44,506 nt of DNA from Hyphomicrobiales bacterium (GTDB lineage: Bacteria > Pseudomonadota > Alphaproteobacteria > Rhizobiales > Beijerinckiaceae), in the NCBI GenBank assembly GCA_003963405.1, contig RXIY01000057.1, positions 1 to 44,506 on the forward strand, given 5' to 3'. The position numbers were made by a program, and so were the translations under genes. Below are positions 1-8,279 of this stretch, one piece after another. Under the pieces are notes generated by a model. It did not search any database and had not been told where the DNA came from. It worked only from the letters and a program-made list of their open reading frames with translations. The first letter of the stretch is position 1. The number at the start of each line of letters is the position of its first letter.

Positions 1-704
1 AGCGCGAGCAACTCGTCGGAGGACGAAGAGGCGGCGGCAGAGGCGACGGCGGGAGCGGCCGCTTGCGGGGCGGGGGCGCTCGCCTGCTGGCTCGAGGCGA
101 GCGTCGGCGCGCGGTCCGCGTCATTGTTCTCGAGCGTCGAGGGCGCCCGCGTGCTGAACAGGGACCCATCGACGAAGAACAGCCCCGCGCCGACGAGGCC
201 GATGACCGCCGCCGCCGCGACGAGATTGGAATTGGCGCCGGCCCCACTCTTGGATGCGAAGCGGCCGTGGCGGGCTTGCGCGGCGGCAAGCCAGTCGTCG
301 AAATCCTTCTTGCCGTCGGCGGTCTGGGTGACGAGGCGCACGACCACGCTTTGCGTCCCGGCGCCGTCGAGCTCCGCCTCGAATTCGTCGAGCGACAATT
401 CGGTGGGCGTCATGCCGTATTCTTCGGTCTTCTTCACGGGGCCGAAATCGCGCTCGACGCTCGTTTCGAGCACCCAATAGCCGCTTTCGACGCGCGGCTC
501 GATCGTGAGGACCGCCGTCGATTTGACGAGGTCGAAGTCCGTGGCGTCGGCGAGGCCATAGGCCGCGGCGTCGAAATCCTCTTCGATCAGAAATTCCTTT
601 TTCGCGGCCACGTTGAGTTCGGGCGCGCCCAGGGCCGCCTGCGTTTCCGCCCGCAACAGCCGCACAACCTCGGCCGGGGTCAATTTGATTACAAAGACGC
701 TCAT
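1..704 (-). CDS. Unknown single-pass membrane protein, C-terminus cut by window edge
   Basis: I do not recognise this protein. It starts at an ATG at 704, begins SVFVIKLTPAEVVRLLRAE, and stays open for at least 234 codons to the window edge, so the stop lies outside. Residues 1 to about 150 are charged and soluble-looking. A hydrophobic segment follows at about 160-178, and then a low-complexity tail rich in Ala, Ser, Pro and Gln, as expected for a linker crossing the periplasm. This suggests an inner-membrane protein with a cytoplasmic N-terminal domain and a second domain outside the window. The upstream GAGAGAA is only a modest ribosome site. Codons show the strong GC3 of the neighbours, which supports coding. 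No function is assigned. Confidence 0.6.
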   Translation of the reverse strand, partial: MSVFVIKLTPAEVVRLLRAETQAALGAPELNVAAKKEFLIEEDFDAAAYGLADATDFDLVKSTAVLTIEPRVESGYWVLETSVERDFGPVKKTEEYGMTPTELSLDEFEAELDGAGTQSVVVRLVTQTADGKKDFDDWLAAAQARHGRFASKSGAGANSNLVAAAAVIGLVGAGLFFVDGSLFSTRAPSTLENNDADRAPTLASSQQASAPAPQAAAPAVASAAASSSSDELLA

Positions 705-847
705 TCGACAGTTCTCTCGTTTTCGCCGCCGCGTCTGGCAAACCCAAAAATGGACAGGAAGGCAAGCGGACGCTTTTATCCTAGCGCGGACATAACCTTG
801 CCGCTAGGCCGGCCGCCTCCCGCCGGGAGCCGTTCGGAGAAGGCTCG

Positions 848-1846
848 ATGACCAGAAGGAACTCGCCCGCGCTTATTGCTCCACCGCCCTTCCGCGAGCG
901 CGCGCCCTGGTTCGGCGCCGACCTTCAGACGATCCGCAACATGCTCGTCCCGAGGCCCGCGGAGCCGCCGGGAGCCGAGCGCCTGTTGCTGGCGGTCTCG
1001 GACGGCGACCGCCTGTCGGCGCGCCTGGACCGGCCGGCGGCGGTCGAAGAGAGGCCGCTGATCGTTCTGGTGCACGGCCTCACAGGCTCCGAGACGAGCA
1101 TCAATGTCGTCGCGGCGGCGCGGCGTCTCATAAGCCAGGGCTGGCCCGTCCTGCGCCTGAATCTGCGCGGGTCGGCGCCGTCTCGGCCGACGTCGAAAGG
1201 GCGCTATCACGCGGGTCGCACCGAAGACCTCGCCGCCGCCCTGCAAGCGCTTCCGACTCCCCTTGTGCGACGCGGCGTCATCCTCGTCGGCCATTCGCTC
1301 GGGGGCAATCTCATTCTCAAATTCATGGGCGAGGGCGCATGGGATTTGCCAGTTGCCGGCGCCGCGGTCGTCTCGACGCCGCTCGATCTCGCCGCGACCT
1401 GCGCCCGCATGATGGAGCCGCGTAACTTCGTCTATCACCGCTATCTGCTCGCGGCGATGAAGCGCGAGGCGCTCGCGCCCGGCGCAGCGCTCACGACGGC
1501 GCAGCGCGCGGCCGTCGCGCAGGCGCGCAGCGTCTTCGAATTCGACGATCGATTCGTGGCGCCGCTCTTCGGCTATCCCGGCGCGGAGGAGTATTACCGA
1601 TCCAATTCGTCTGCGGCTTTCCTCGCGGACATCGCGCTCCCGACCCTCGTGGTTCACGCCCTGGACGATCCCTGGATTCCGCGAGCATGCTATGACGCCA
1701 TTGATTGGGCGCGCCTCCCGGCGACAGAGACCGCGATGTCTCCGCATGGCGGGCATCTGGGTTTTCATGGCGTCGGCAGCCCTGTCCCCTGGCACGACCG
1801 CGTCGTGTCGGCGTGGCTGCGGCAAAGATTTGCAACGATGGAGTAG
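848..1846 (+). CDS. yheT: YheT-family alpha/beta hydrolase
   Basis: This 332-residue protein belongs to the YheT/ABHD1-3 group of alpha/beta hydrolases (COG0429), cytoplasmic enzymes whose physiological substrate is usually unknown. It shows the oxyanion strand LVHGLTGS near residue 75-81, the family stretch LRLNLRGSA near 102-110, the nucleophile elbow GHSLGG with Ser150, a likely acid in HALDDPWI (Asp273/274), and a catalytic His near 303 in SPHGGHLGFHG. The length is normal for the family and the start ATG is the natural one. An SDR gene follows after 6 bases, so the two are probably co-transcribed. The family assignment is firm; the substrate cannot be read from the sequence. Confidence 0.9.
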   Translation: MTRRNSPALIAPPPFRERAPWFGADLQTIRNMLVPRPAEPPGAERLLLAVSDGDRLSARLDRPAAVEERPLIVLVHGLTGSETSINVVAAARRLISQGWPVLRLNLRGSAPSRPTSKGRYHAGRTEDLAAALQALPTPLVRRGVILVGHSLGGNLILKFMGEGAWDLPVAGAAVVSTPLDLAATCARMMEPRNFVYHRYLLAAMKREALAPGAALTTAQRAAVAQARSVFEFDDRFVAPLFGYPGAEEYYRSNSSAAFLADIALPTLVVHALDDPWIPRACYDAIDWARLPATETAMSPHGGHLGFHGVGSPVPWHDRVVSAWLRQRFATME

Positions 1847-1852
1847 GCTGGC

Positions 1853-2665
1853 ATGACCCAGGCGACAGCGAGAGGCCGTGTGGTTTTGATCACGGGGGCG
1901 TCGACGGGCATCGGCCGGCTGTGCGCGGAGCGGCTCGCGGCGCGAGGCTGGCGCGTTTTCGGCGCAGCGCGGACCCCCGTGGCGATCGACGGCGTCGAAG
2001 CGATCGAGATGGATGTGGACGACGACGCTTCGGTCGAGAGCGGCGTCGCACAACTCCTGGAGAAGGCCGGGCGTCTCGACGCGCTCGTCAACAACGCCGG
2101 CTATTCCATGCGGGGCTCTGTCGAGGATGTCTCCATGGCGGAAGCCAGGGCGATCTTCGAGACCAATTTCTTCGGCGCGCTGCGCCTCTGCCGCGCGGCG
2201 GCGCCCGCGCTGCGGGAGAGCCGCGGCGTCATCGTCAACATGAGCTCGCTCGCCGCCAGGATCGGACTGCCCTTCACAGCGCATTATTGCGCCAGCAAGG
2301 CGGCGCTCGAGGCGCTGAGCGAGGCCCTGCGCTTCGAGATGCGCCCCTTCGGCGTGCGCGTCGCGATCATCGAGCCCGGCGACTTCAAAACCGGGATTCA
2401 CACGGCGCGGCGCCTCTCGCAGGCGACGAAAGAGGGCGTCTACGCAACAGCCTTCGATCTCTTCTTGCGCAAAAGGCGCGATTTCGAGGACAAGGCGACG
2501 ACGGCGGAGCCCGTCGCGGCGGCGGTCGAGCGCATCCTCGACGAACCCGCCCCCGCCATGCGCGCCGTCGTCGCCATGCCGAGCCAGCGGCTCCTGCTTC
2601 TCGTCAATCGTTTTGCCCCGCAGCGCGTCTACGAGTGGTGCATGAGGAAGATTCTGGGTCAGTGA
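1853..2665 (+). CDS. Short-chain dehydrogenase/reductase
   Basis: This is a 270-residue classical SDR oxidoreductase. The Rossmann nucleotide-binding motif TGASTGIG is at about residues 14-21, NNAG at 80-83, the catalytic Ser at 131/132 (NMSSLAAR), and the YxxxK pair is Tyr145/Lys149 in YCASK. The absence of an acidic residue at the end of beta-2 together with the AART sequence suggests NADP(H), but this is weak. It follows the yheT-like gene by 6 bases and converges on cusF with a 6-base gap, so there is no room for a separate terminator. The C-terminal region (about 230-270) resembles SDRs acting on hydrophobic substrates. No specific substrate is claimed. Confidence 0.88.
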   Translation: MTQATARGRVVLITGASTGIGRLCAERLAARGWRVFGAARTPVAIDGVEAIEMDVDDDASVESGVAQLLEKAGRLDALVNNAGYSMRGSVEDVSMAEARAIFETNFFGALRLCRAAAPALRESRGVIVNMSSLAARIGLPFTAHYCASKAALEALSEALRFEMRPFGVRVAIIEPGDFKTGIHTARRLSQATKEGVYATAFDLFLRKRRDFEDKATTAEPVAAAVERILDEPAPAMRAVVAMPSQRLLLLVNRFAPQRVYEWCMRKILGQ

Positions 2666-2671
2666 CGCCGC

Positions 2672-3019
2672 TCAGTCGGCGCGCTCGATCCGCTCGATCA
2701 CATAGCCCTTGGGCGATTTGCTCAGGGTGAACGTCACCTTCATGCCAGGCGCGAGCGCGCCCATGTCGACGCCCGGCCCGAGCTTGAAGGCCATGGTCAT
2801 CGCGGGCCAGTCCAGCGCCTTGATCGCCTCATGGGCGATGCGGATCTGCCGGTCCTCCGTGTCGATGGCCTTGACGACGCCCTTGCCGGTCACGGTCTCG
2901 GCCGCAGGCGCGGCCGGCGCGGCGAGATTCTGGGCGGCGTTCTGGGCGGTGGCCGTCGCAGGGCCAGAGAGCAGGAACAGGGCGGCGAAAGCAGTGAGCG
3001 CAAAAAAAATTCTTGCCAC
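2672..3019 (-). CDS. cusF: Periplasmic CusF-like Cu(I)-binding protein
   Basis: This is a 115-residue exported protein with a GTG start at 3019, preceded by a good GAGAGGAG ribosome site. Residues 1 to about 26 are a signal peptide (hydrophobic core FFALTAFAALFLL, cleavage after an ATA stretch). The mature part is a CusF beta-barrel domain. His63, Trp71, Met74 and Met76 reproduce the spacing of His36, Trp44, Met47 and Met49 in E. coli CusF, which bind Cu(I)/Ag(I) with a cation-pi contact from Trp. It probably shuttles copper in the periplasm. It lies downstream of nnrS on the same strand with a 103-base spacer that holds two hairpins, so it may be separately expressed. No CusCBA pump is visible here. 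Confidence 0.85.
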   Translation of the reverse strand: MARIFFALTAFAALFLLSGPATATAQNAAQNLAAPAAPAAETVTGKGVVKAIDTEDRQIRIAHEAIKALDWPAMTMAFKLGPGVDMGALAPGMKVTFTLSKSPKGYVIERIERAD

Positions 3020-3060
3020 GAGCGTCTCCTCTCGAGCATGGGGACGCTCCTCTAAATAGG

Positions 3061-3111
3061 GCGCAGGCGGCAAGGGAGGCCCCTGCGCGGGCGGCCGGGC
3101 CTGTCCCGGCC
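3061..3111 (-). repeat. Two tandem hairpins in the nnrS-cusF spacer
   Basis: Two perfect inverted repeats sit between the nnrS stop and the cusF start: GCGCAGG (3061-3067) with CCTGCGC (3082-3088), and GGCCGGG (3093-3099) with CCCGGCC (3105-3111). Neither is followed by a U-run on the minus strand. They could stabilise the nnrS 3' end or uncouple the two genes. This is structure only; no regulator is assigned. Confidence 0.35.
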
Positions 3112-3122
3112 ATCCCCTTGCC

Positions 3123-4343
3123 TCAGGCGCGCGGCCCCGTGAGCATGTCGAAATAGAAGAGGACGAAGAATCCATAGGCCGCGCTCCAGAGCGCGCCGGC
3201 GAGCCAGAGGGCGGAGAGATAGGCCCCGCCGGCCAAGGGAGCAGCGATGGGCGCAACGAGGGGCGCGGCGATGCGCAGCACGGCGGCGAGGGTGATCGCC
3301 ACATAGATCGCCACCGTTTTCCGGTCGGCGGTCAGCGGACGGCCGGTGTGGCCGCGCGTGGCGCGGGTCATGACGGCGAGCGTCATGGTGCCGATGGCCC
3401 CGACGGTCAGCGCATGGAGCGGCGCCGTCGGCGGGGCGACGCCGAGAAGCCCATTGGCGCCCATCAGGAGCAGGCCGAGCGCGAGCCAGCCATAGCCCAG
3501 ATGCAGGATGAAAAGCAGCGGCTCCGGGCCGGTCGCGGCGCCGCGCCAGCGTGCGAGTCGGAAGAACAGCGCCACGCCGGCCGCGATCTCCAGCAGGGCC
3601 GTCCCCCGGAATTCCGGCGCGGCGACGAAGGCGGCGAGGGCGACGAGCGTCGACAGCAGCGCCGCGCGGTCGACCGCGTCGAAGGGCGCGGGCGTCTCGG
3701 CGCCGGGCAGCGTCTTGACGAGCCAGTTGCGGGTGAAGCTCGGCGTGATGCGCCCGCCGATCAGGGCGACGAGCATGGAGAGCGTCGCGACGCCCATGCG
3801 CGCGCCGAGCGCCCCTGTCGCCGCGACGCCCATCGCCTCCAGATGGGTGAGCAGATTGCCGACGAGAAGCAGCGTCAGCGCCGCGAGCATCGGCAGATTG
3901 CGCCAGTTGCGCCCGGCGACGATCTCCCGGGCGACGACGAGGACGAAGACGAAAGGAAAGGCGAGGTCGAGCGCCGCCGCGACGCCGGCCGGCATGTCCG
4001 CCGAGAAGAAGACCGCCGCGCGGCCCGCGAGCCAGAGCAGGACGAGGCCGGCGAGCGGCGCGCCCTGCAGGGGCATGCGGCCGGTCCAGTTGGGGATCGC
4101 GGTGAGCAGAAATCCCGCCACCACCGCGCCGCCGAAGCCGAAGACCATCTCATGGGCGTGCCAGAGCGGCGGATCGAAGCGCGACGGCGGCGCGGCGGCG
4201 GCTTCGAGATAGGCGATGGCGAGGGGGAGGGCGAAAGCGGCCCAAAGGGCGGCGAAAAGGAAGAAGGGACGAAAGCCGGCGGAGAGAAAGTCCGCGAGGA
4301 AGCTCTCGCCCGAGCGGGCGCGGTAGCGGGGAATCGGAGCCAT
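3123..4343 (-). CDS. nnrS: NnrS family membrane protein
   Basis: This is a multi-spanning inner-membrane protein of about 406 residues in the NnrS family, heme- and copper-containing proteins that relieve nitrosative stress and often sit in the NO/denitrification regulon. Family hallmarks are visible: GFRPFFLFA near the N-terminus, WHAHEMVFGFGGAVVAGFL near residue 65-85, NWTGR just after it, and about twelve hydrophobic segments. I chose the ATG at 4343 (MAPIPRYR) because GAGGA lies 9 bases upstream. An in-frame ATG at 4373 has no ribosome site. The downstream neighbour is cusF, which links the pair to metal or NO handling. No NO reductase or nnrR gene is in the window. Confidence 0.88.
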   Translation of the reverse strand: MAPIPRYRARSGESFLADFLSAGFRPFFLFAALWAAFALPLAIAYLEAAAAPPSRFDPPLWHAHEMVFGFGGAVVAGFLLTAIPNWTGRMPLQGAPLAGLVLLWLAGRAAVFFSADMPAGVAAALDLAFPFVFVLVVAREIVAGRNWRNLPMLAALTLLLVGNLLTHLEAMGVAATGALGARMGVATLSMLVALIGGRITPSFTRNWLVKTLPGAETPAPFDAVDRAALLSTLVALAAFVAAPEFRGTALLEIAAGVALFFRLARWRGAATGPEPLLFILHLGYGWLALGLLLMGANGLLGVAPPTAPLHALTVGAIGTMTLAVMTRATRGHTGRPLTADRKTVAIYVAITLAAVLRIAAPLVAPIAAPLAGGAYLSALWLAGALWSAAYGFFVLFYFDMLTGPRA

Positions 4344-4398
4344 TTTGTAAAATCCTCTTCGGAATCTCTCCATGATGAACGACGGGCGGCGCGGCGCG

Positions 4399-4423
4399 CT
4401 TCGCCGGACGGCGAAGATTTTTT
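4399..4423 (+). terminator. Plus-facing hairpin with U-run at the bdhA 3' end
   Basis: CTTCGCC (4399-4405) pairs with GGCGAAG (4410-4416) around a GGAC tetraloop, followed by six T on the plus strand (4418-4423). The T-run ends in the bdhA stop codon, which is on the minus strand. Read on the minus strand it gives a hairpin without a U-tract. It therefore looks like a terminator for antisense transcription entering bdhA, not for bdhA itself. Confidence 0.5.
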
Positions 4424-5205
4424 CACTGCGCCGTCCAGCCCCCGTCCATGGGGAGAACGGCGCCGGTGATGGCGCGGGCCTCTTCCGAGGCGAGAAAGAC
4501 GGCGAAGGCGGCGACTTCCTGCGGCGTGACGAAGCGGCGCGTCGGCTGCGCCGCGAGCAGCACCTTGTCGATCACCTCCTCGCGCGTCATGCCCCGCGCC
4601 GCCATGGTCGCCGGAATCTGGCGCTCCACGAGCTCGGTCCAGACATAGCCCGGCGCAATGGCGTTGACGGTGATCCCATGCGCCGCCGTCTCCAGCGCCG
4701 CCGTCCTGGCGAGGCCCGCGAGGCCGTGCTTCGCCGCGACATAGGCGCTCTTGAAGGGCGAGGCGACGGCGGAATGCGCCGAGGCGATGAGGATGATGCG
4801 CCCCCATTGGCGGGCCTTCATCTGCGGCAGCACGGCGCGCATGGCATAGAAGGCCGAGGAGAGATTGGTCTCGATCACCCGCCGCCATTGCTCGAGCGGG
4901 AAATCCTCGATCGCCGCGACATGCTGGACGCCGGCGTTGGCGACGAGAATGTCGACGCCGCCAAAGCGCGCGCAGGCCCCCGCGACCATGGCCGCGACCT
5001 CGACGGGATCGGAAACGTCCGCGCGCCAGGCCAGCGCCTCGACGCCGAATTCCCGCGCAATCTCCGCAGCAACCGCCTCGACGCGCGCGGCGTCGCTCAC
5101 GCCGTTGACGACGACATCCGCGCCCTTCGCCGCGAAGGCGCGCGCGGTCGCGTAGCCGATGCCCCGCGTCGAACCCGTGACCAGCACGGTCTTGCCTTTG
5201 CACAT
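4423..5205 (-). CDS. bdhA: D-3-hydroxybutyrate dehydrogenase (SDR)
   Basis: This 260-residue SDR should oxidise D-3-hydroxybutyrate to acetoacetate with NAD, the step that follows polyhydroxybutyrate breakdown. Motifs are VTGSTRGIG (residues about 9-17), NAGVQH, the catalytic Ser in IASAHSAVASPFKSAYVAAKHG with its YxxxK, and the family-specific stretches GYVWTELVERQI and QPTRRFVTPQEVAAF. The latter separate bdh from fabG. The C-terminal GGWTAQ ending is also typical of bdh. The ATG at 5205 is preceded by AAAGGAGGC, a strong ribosome site. It is probably the first gene of a short unit with nnrS 79 bases downstream. Confidence 0.88.
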   Translation of the reverse strand: MCKGKTVLVTGSTRGIGYATARAFAAKGADVVVNGVSDAARVEAVAAEIAREFGVEALAWRADVSDPVEVAAMVAGACARFGGVDILVANAGVQHVAAIEDFPLEQWRRVIETNLSSAFYAMRAVLPQMKARQWGRIILIASAHSAVASPFKSAYVAAKHGLAGLARTAALETAAHGITVNAIAPGYVWTELVERQIPATMAARGMTREEVIDKVLLAAQPTRRFVTPQEVAAFAVFLASEEARAITGAVLPMDGGWTAQ

Positions 5206-5244
5206 CGCGCCTCCTTTGGCGCCGCCGCCCGAAAAGCGGCGCCG

Positions 5245-5805
5245 CTATCCGCCGCGCAGGCGATCGGCGCGGCGAATCTGCACATAGAGCGCGCCCTCGC
5301 CGCCATGATGGCGCGCCGCTTCCCCGAAGCCCACCACCACGTCGCGCAGATGCGGCGCCTGAAGCCACATGGGCACGACCCGGCGCAGCACGCCGCCCTC
5401 CTCGCGCGACAGGCCCTTGCCGGTGACGACGATGGCGACCTTGGCGCCGTCCGCCTGGGCGCGGCGCAGAAAGCCCGTGAGGGCCCGTTGCGCCTCGTCC
5501 TGCCGCATGCCGTGCAGATCGAGTCTCGCGCCGACATCGAGGCGCCCGCGCTTGATCTTGACGCGGGTGCGATGGTCGATTTCGACGAGCGGCGCGGGGG
5601 GCTTGGGGGCGGGCGGCCGGTCGCGATGGGCGACGGGCGCGGGCTTTTGCCCCATCTCGCGCAAGGGCTCCGCGGCAGGCGGCGCGGGCGACGGCTCGAC
5701 AGGCGCAGGGCGGGCGTGGAAGGGACGCACATTCGCCGTGACGATGGTCCAGAGTTCCGCCTCGGCATGGGTCAGCCGGCGAATGTAGCGGGGTTTGTCG
5801 CTCAT
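5245..5805 (-). CDS. Smr-domain protein
   Basis: This 186-residue protein has a C-terminal Smr (small MutS-related) domain. Residues 1 to about 80 are a basic, proline-rich region. The Smr domain runs from about 85 to 175 with LDLHGMRQDEAQ and the VVTGKGLS motif (normally TGxG). Bacterial stand-alone Smr proteins are nucleases or nucleic-acid-binding proteins; here the role is inferred from the fold. The ATG at 5805 overlaps the mltA stop as ATGA, so translation is coupled to mltA. An in-frame upstream ATG at 5991 lies inside mltA and is not plausible. This mltA-smr order is common in Rhizobiales near secB/dnaQ. Confidence 0.85.
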   Translation of the reverse strand: MSDKPRYIRRLTHAEAELWTIVTANVRPFHARPAPVEPSPAPPAAEPLREMGQKPAPVAHRDRPPAPKPPAPLVEIDHRTRVKIKRGRLDVGARLDLHGMRQDEAQRALTGFLRRAQADGAKVAIVVTGKGLSREEGGVLRRVVPMWLQAPHLRDVVVGFGEAARHHGGEGALYVQIRRADRLRGG

Positions 5806-6893
5806 GGCGCTGACCGCTCGCGCGGCAGGAAAATGATGAAATCGGCCTCGTGGCGCACGCGGCCGGCGAGCGACCCCGCCCGGTCGCCCGCGCCAAAAAA
5901 CAGATCCGCCCGCGCCGCTCCCAAAATCGCCGATCCCGTATCCTGCGCGATCATCAGCCGCCGAAACTGCGTCTCCGCCTCGTCCTCCCACGGGATCCGC
6001 GCGCTGATCCAGAAGGGAAGGCCGTAGCTCCAGATCGACCGGTCGACGGCGATGGAGCGCAGGGGCGTCAGGGAAACGCCTTCGCCTCCGATCGGCCCGC
6101 CTGTCCGGTCATCCGACTCGTCGATGCGGAAGAATACATAAGATCTGTTTTCCTGCATCAGCCTTCGGCCTGGCTGATGCGCGCCGACGCCCATTTCGCG
6201 CAGCCGCGCCTTGAGCCGCTCGAGCGACATCTCCCCCGGCGGCATGAGGCCCCGCTCGATCATCAGCCGGCCGACCGACGTATAGGGCCAGCCGTTGCGC
6301 CCGTCATAGGTGAGGGCGAGCCGGCGGCCGTCTGGCAGACGCAGTCGCGCGGAGCCCTGCACCTGCATCAGGAACAGTTCGACCGGATCGCGCACATAGG
6401 CGAGGGGCGCCGATCCTCCCGCCGCCCCCTCTTCCTCGATCGCGGCGCGTGTCGGGTAGGGCGCGAGGACGCCGTCGGGGAGGCGCCGCGCGCCCGACAG
6501 CGTCTCGCCCGATAAGAGAGGGAGCGGCTCGGCGTTGAGCGTGACGAGATCCGGCGGGCGGGACAGCACGGGGGTCGCAAAGCCCGGCTCGGGCGAAAGC
6601 CGCGCCTCGACCTCGGGCTCGTAATAGGCCGTGACGAAGCCCTTTGCGGGCAGACCGAAAGCCGTGAACCAGCGGCGGAAGAAATCGGGGCCGGCGCTTT
6701 CGCCCTCGAGCGCGGCGCGCGCCGCCGCGATCAGGCCGGGTGGCGGCGGACAGGCGGATCGCTGCTCCGCCCCGCCGGCTGCGAGCCGGGCCGCCGAGCG
6801 GCGAAAGACGGAAAAGGCGGCGGCGAGGTCGTCGCCGCCGAGACCGGGGATCGCCTCGAAGGAAACAGGCGCGAGGGTCCCCGGCGGACGCAA
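5802..6893 (-). CDS. mltA: Membrane-bound lytic murein transglycosylase A
   Basis: This 363-residue MltA-type enzyme cleaves the MurNAc-GlcNAc bond of peptidoglycan with formation of 1,6-anhydro-MurNAc. The MltA barrel domain occupies about residues 80-260 (VTAYYEPEVEARL, GRNGWPYTSVGRLMIERG). The C-terminal 3D domain carries AQDTGSAILGAARADLFFGAG, with the conserved aspartates near residues 312-330. No clear signal peptide or lipobox follows the chosen ATG, which is odd for a periplasmic enzyme; the true start might be different or export may be non-canonical. It starts 4 bases after the Tim44-like gene and overlaps smr by 4 bases, giving a tim44-like/mltA/smr operon. Confidence 0.9.
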   Translation of the reverse strand: MRPPGTLAPVSFEAIPGLGGDDLAAAFSVFRRSAARLAAGGAEQRSACPPPPGLIAAARAALEGESAGPDFFRRWFTAFGLPAKGFVTAYYEPEVEARLSPEPGFATPVLSRPPDLVTLNAEPLPLLSGETLSGARRLPDGVLAPYPTRAAIEEEGAAGGSAPLAYVRDPVELFLMQVQGSARLRLPDGRRLALTYDGRNGWPYTSVGRLMIERGLMPPGEMSLERLKARLREMGVGAHQPGRRLMQENRSYVFFRIDESDDRTGGPIGGEGVSLTPLRSIAVDRSIWSYGLPFWISARIPWEDEAETQFRRLMIAQDTGSAILGAARADLFFGAGDRAGSLAGRVRHEADFIIFLPRERSAP

Positions 6894-6897
6894 GGGA

Positions 6898-7584
6898 TCA
6901 GACGGGGCGGGTGGCGACGAGCTTCCAGTTCGGGTCCGTGGCGCGCGGATCGCGCGCGAAGGTCCACAGCTCCTCGACCGGCGTGGTATGGCCGCCTTCG
7001 ATCGTCTCGCCGGCCTTGTCCTTGAGAAGAGTCATGAGGCGCACGGCGAAACGCACCGTGATCTCGTTGAGGCGCGGCTCGGCGCGGGCCGAGTCGACCA
7101 ATGCGGAGTCGATGGCGACGATCGCCGTCTCCATCGTTTCGCCGGCCGCCTCGCGCCGGGCGATCTCGCCGGCGAAACCGTCGAAGACCCCCTTGGACAA
7201 CAGCGGCCGCAGCGTGTCGCGGTCGCCCTTGGCGAAGGCGGTCACGATGATCTCATAGGCGCGGCGCGCGCCGTCGAGAAAAGCGCGGCCGTCGAAGCGC
7301 GGGTCGGCGGCTCCGATGGCGTCGAGGCCGGAGACGGCCCCGTCGCTGTCGGCGACGCCCTTCCAGCGGTCCTCGGGCCGAGGCGCGGGAAAGTCCGACG
7401 CCGGCGGCGCGCCGGGCAGGGGCGCGGCGGCGAGCGGCGAGCGGCGCGGCTGGAACTGCGCCGGCGGCGCCTCCTCGCGGTCGATGCGAACGCCGAGCAC
7501 GGAGCGCAGTTTCCAGACGACGAAAATGGCGAGCGCCGCGAAAACGATCAGCGACGGGTCGAAGGGTTCGCCGGTCGGCGACAT
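6898..7584 (-). CDS. Tim44-like domain protein
   Basis: This 228-residue protein has one N-terminal membrane helix (about residues 10-24, [16 protein letters not shown]), a proline-rich linker to about 75, and a C-terminal Tim44-like (NTF2-fold) domain. The signature stretches are [29 protein letters not shown] near 95-125 and [24 protein letters not shown] at the end. In alphaproteobacteria this protein family lies next to secB near the origin, but its molecular role is not settled. I chose the ATG at 7584 because GGGAGAGA lies 3 bases upstream. An ATG at 7620 has no ribosome site. It is followed directly by mltA. Confidence 0.87.
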   Translation of the reverse strand: MSPTGEPFDPSLIVFAALAIFVVWKLRSVLGVRIDREEAPPAQFQPRRSPLAAAPLPGAPPASDFPAPRPEDRWKGVADSDGAVSGLDAIGAADPRFDGRAFLDGARRAYEIIVTAFAKGDRDTLRPLLSKGVFDGFAGEIARREAAGETMETAIVAIDSALVDSARAEPRLNEITVRFAVRLMTLLKDKAGETIEGGHTTPVEELWTFARDPRATDPNWKLVATRPV

Positions 7585-7719
7585 TGATCTCTCCCGGATC
7601 GAATAGTTCTGGGCTACCATGTCGCCGCTCGCATGTCACGAATCAAGGGCCGCGCGGATCGCCGCAGGCTTCGCGCCGGAAGGCGCGTGCGAAAAGCTCG
7701 CGGGAGAGCTCTTACGGAA

Positions 7720-8193
7720 GTGAACGAAAGGACCAAGCTCGTCGGCCTGGCGCTCGGCCTTTGGCTGGCGCTCGAAATTCTTGCCTTCGCCTTCGTGCTG
7801 CGCGCGGTGGGCCTGCTCGTCGCGATCGCGCTCGGCCTCGGGACGACGGCGCTGGGGCTTTCCGACGTGAAGCGCCTGATGACGGTCTGGCGCGAGCGCG
7901 GACGGCTGCGCGCCGACGGGGCCATGATCGACGGAGCCTTGCAGGCCCTCGCCTCTCTCCTGCTGATCCTGCCGGGCTTCGCGTCCGACATCGCCGGCCT
8001 CGCGCTGAAATCGCCTTCTGTCCGCACCGCTTTGCTCGCGCGCCTGCGCGGTCAAAGCCGGGACCGCCGCGCCGCCGACGGCCCGCAGACCATCGACCTC
8101 GCGCCGCACGAATGGAAGCATCTGACGCCGAGCGGCCGGCCAAAACGGAAAAGGCGCAAGAAGAGCGACGAGGCCGCAACTCCTTCGCCCTGA
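7720..8193 (+). CDS. fxsA: FxsA family membrane protein
   Basis: FxsA is a small inner-membrane protein; in E. coli it counteracts phage T7 exclusion by F. Visible here are hydrophobic segments at about residues 5-45, the family motif [23 protein letters not shown] in the middle, and a very basic tail ([12 protein letters not shown]). The start is uncertain. The GTG at 7720 begins five residues before the first helix and has GGGAGAG 11 bases upstream. The first in-frame ATG at 7633 would add 29 mostly basic residues, has no ribosome site, and would leave only 48 bases from the divergent Tim44-like gene. Confidence 0.78.
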   Translation: MNERTKLVGLALGLWLALEILAFAFVLRAVGLLVAIALGLGTTALGLSDVKRLMTVWRERGRLRADGAMIDGALQALASLLLILPGFASDIAGLALKSPSVRTALLARLRGQSRDRRAADGPQTIDLAPHEWKHLTPSGRPKRKRRKKSDEAATPSP

Positions 8194-8279
8194 ACGCATC
8201 TGCCTTGTTCACGGAAGGGAGACGTGTTAGGCGGGCGCGACTTTTTGTCTTGAATCAGCGCGAGGCTGGAGATCCCAAT

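Noticed and set aside
776-2401. Long minus-strand reading frame opposite the yheT-like gene and SDR
   Set aside because: It is an antisense shadow of two genes with clear motifs; its translation is an arginine-rich, motif-free sequence.
3875-5896. Long minus-strand frame overlapping nnrS, bdhA and smr
   Set aside because: It is an out-of-frame shadow of three genes; no domain can be recognised in it.
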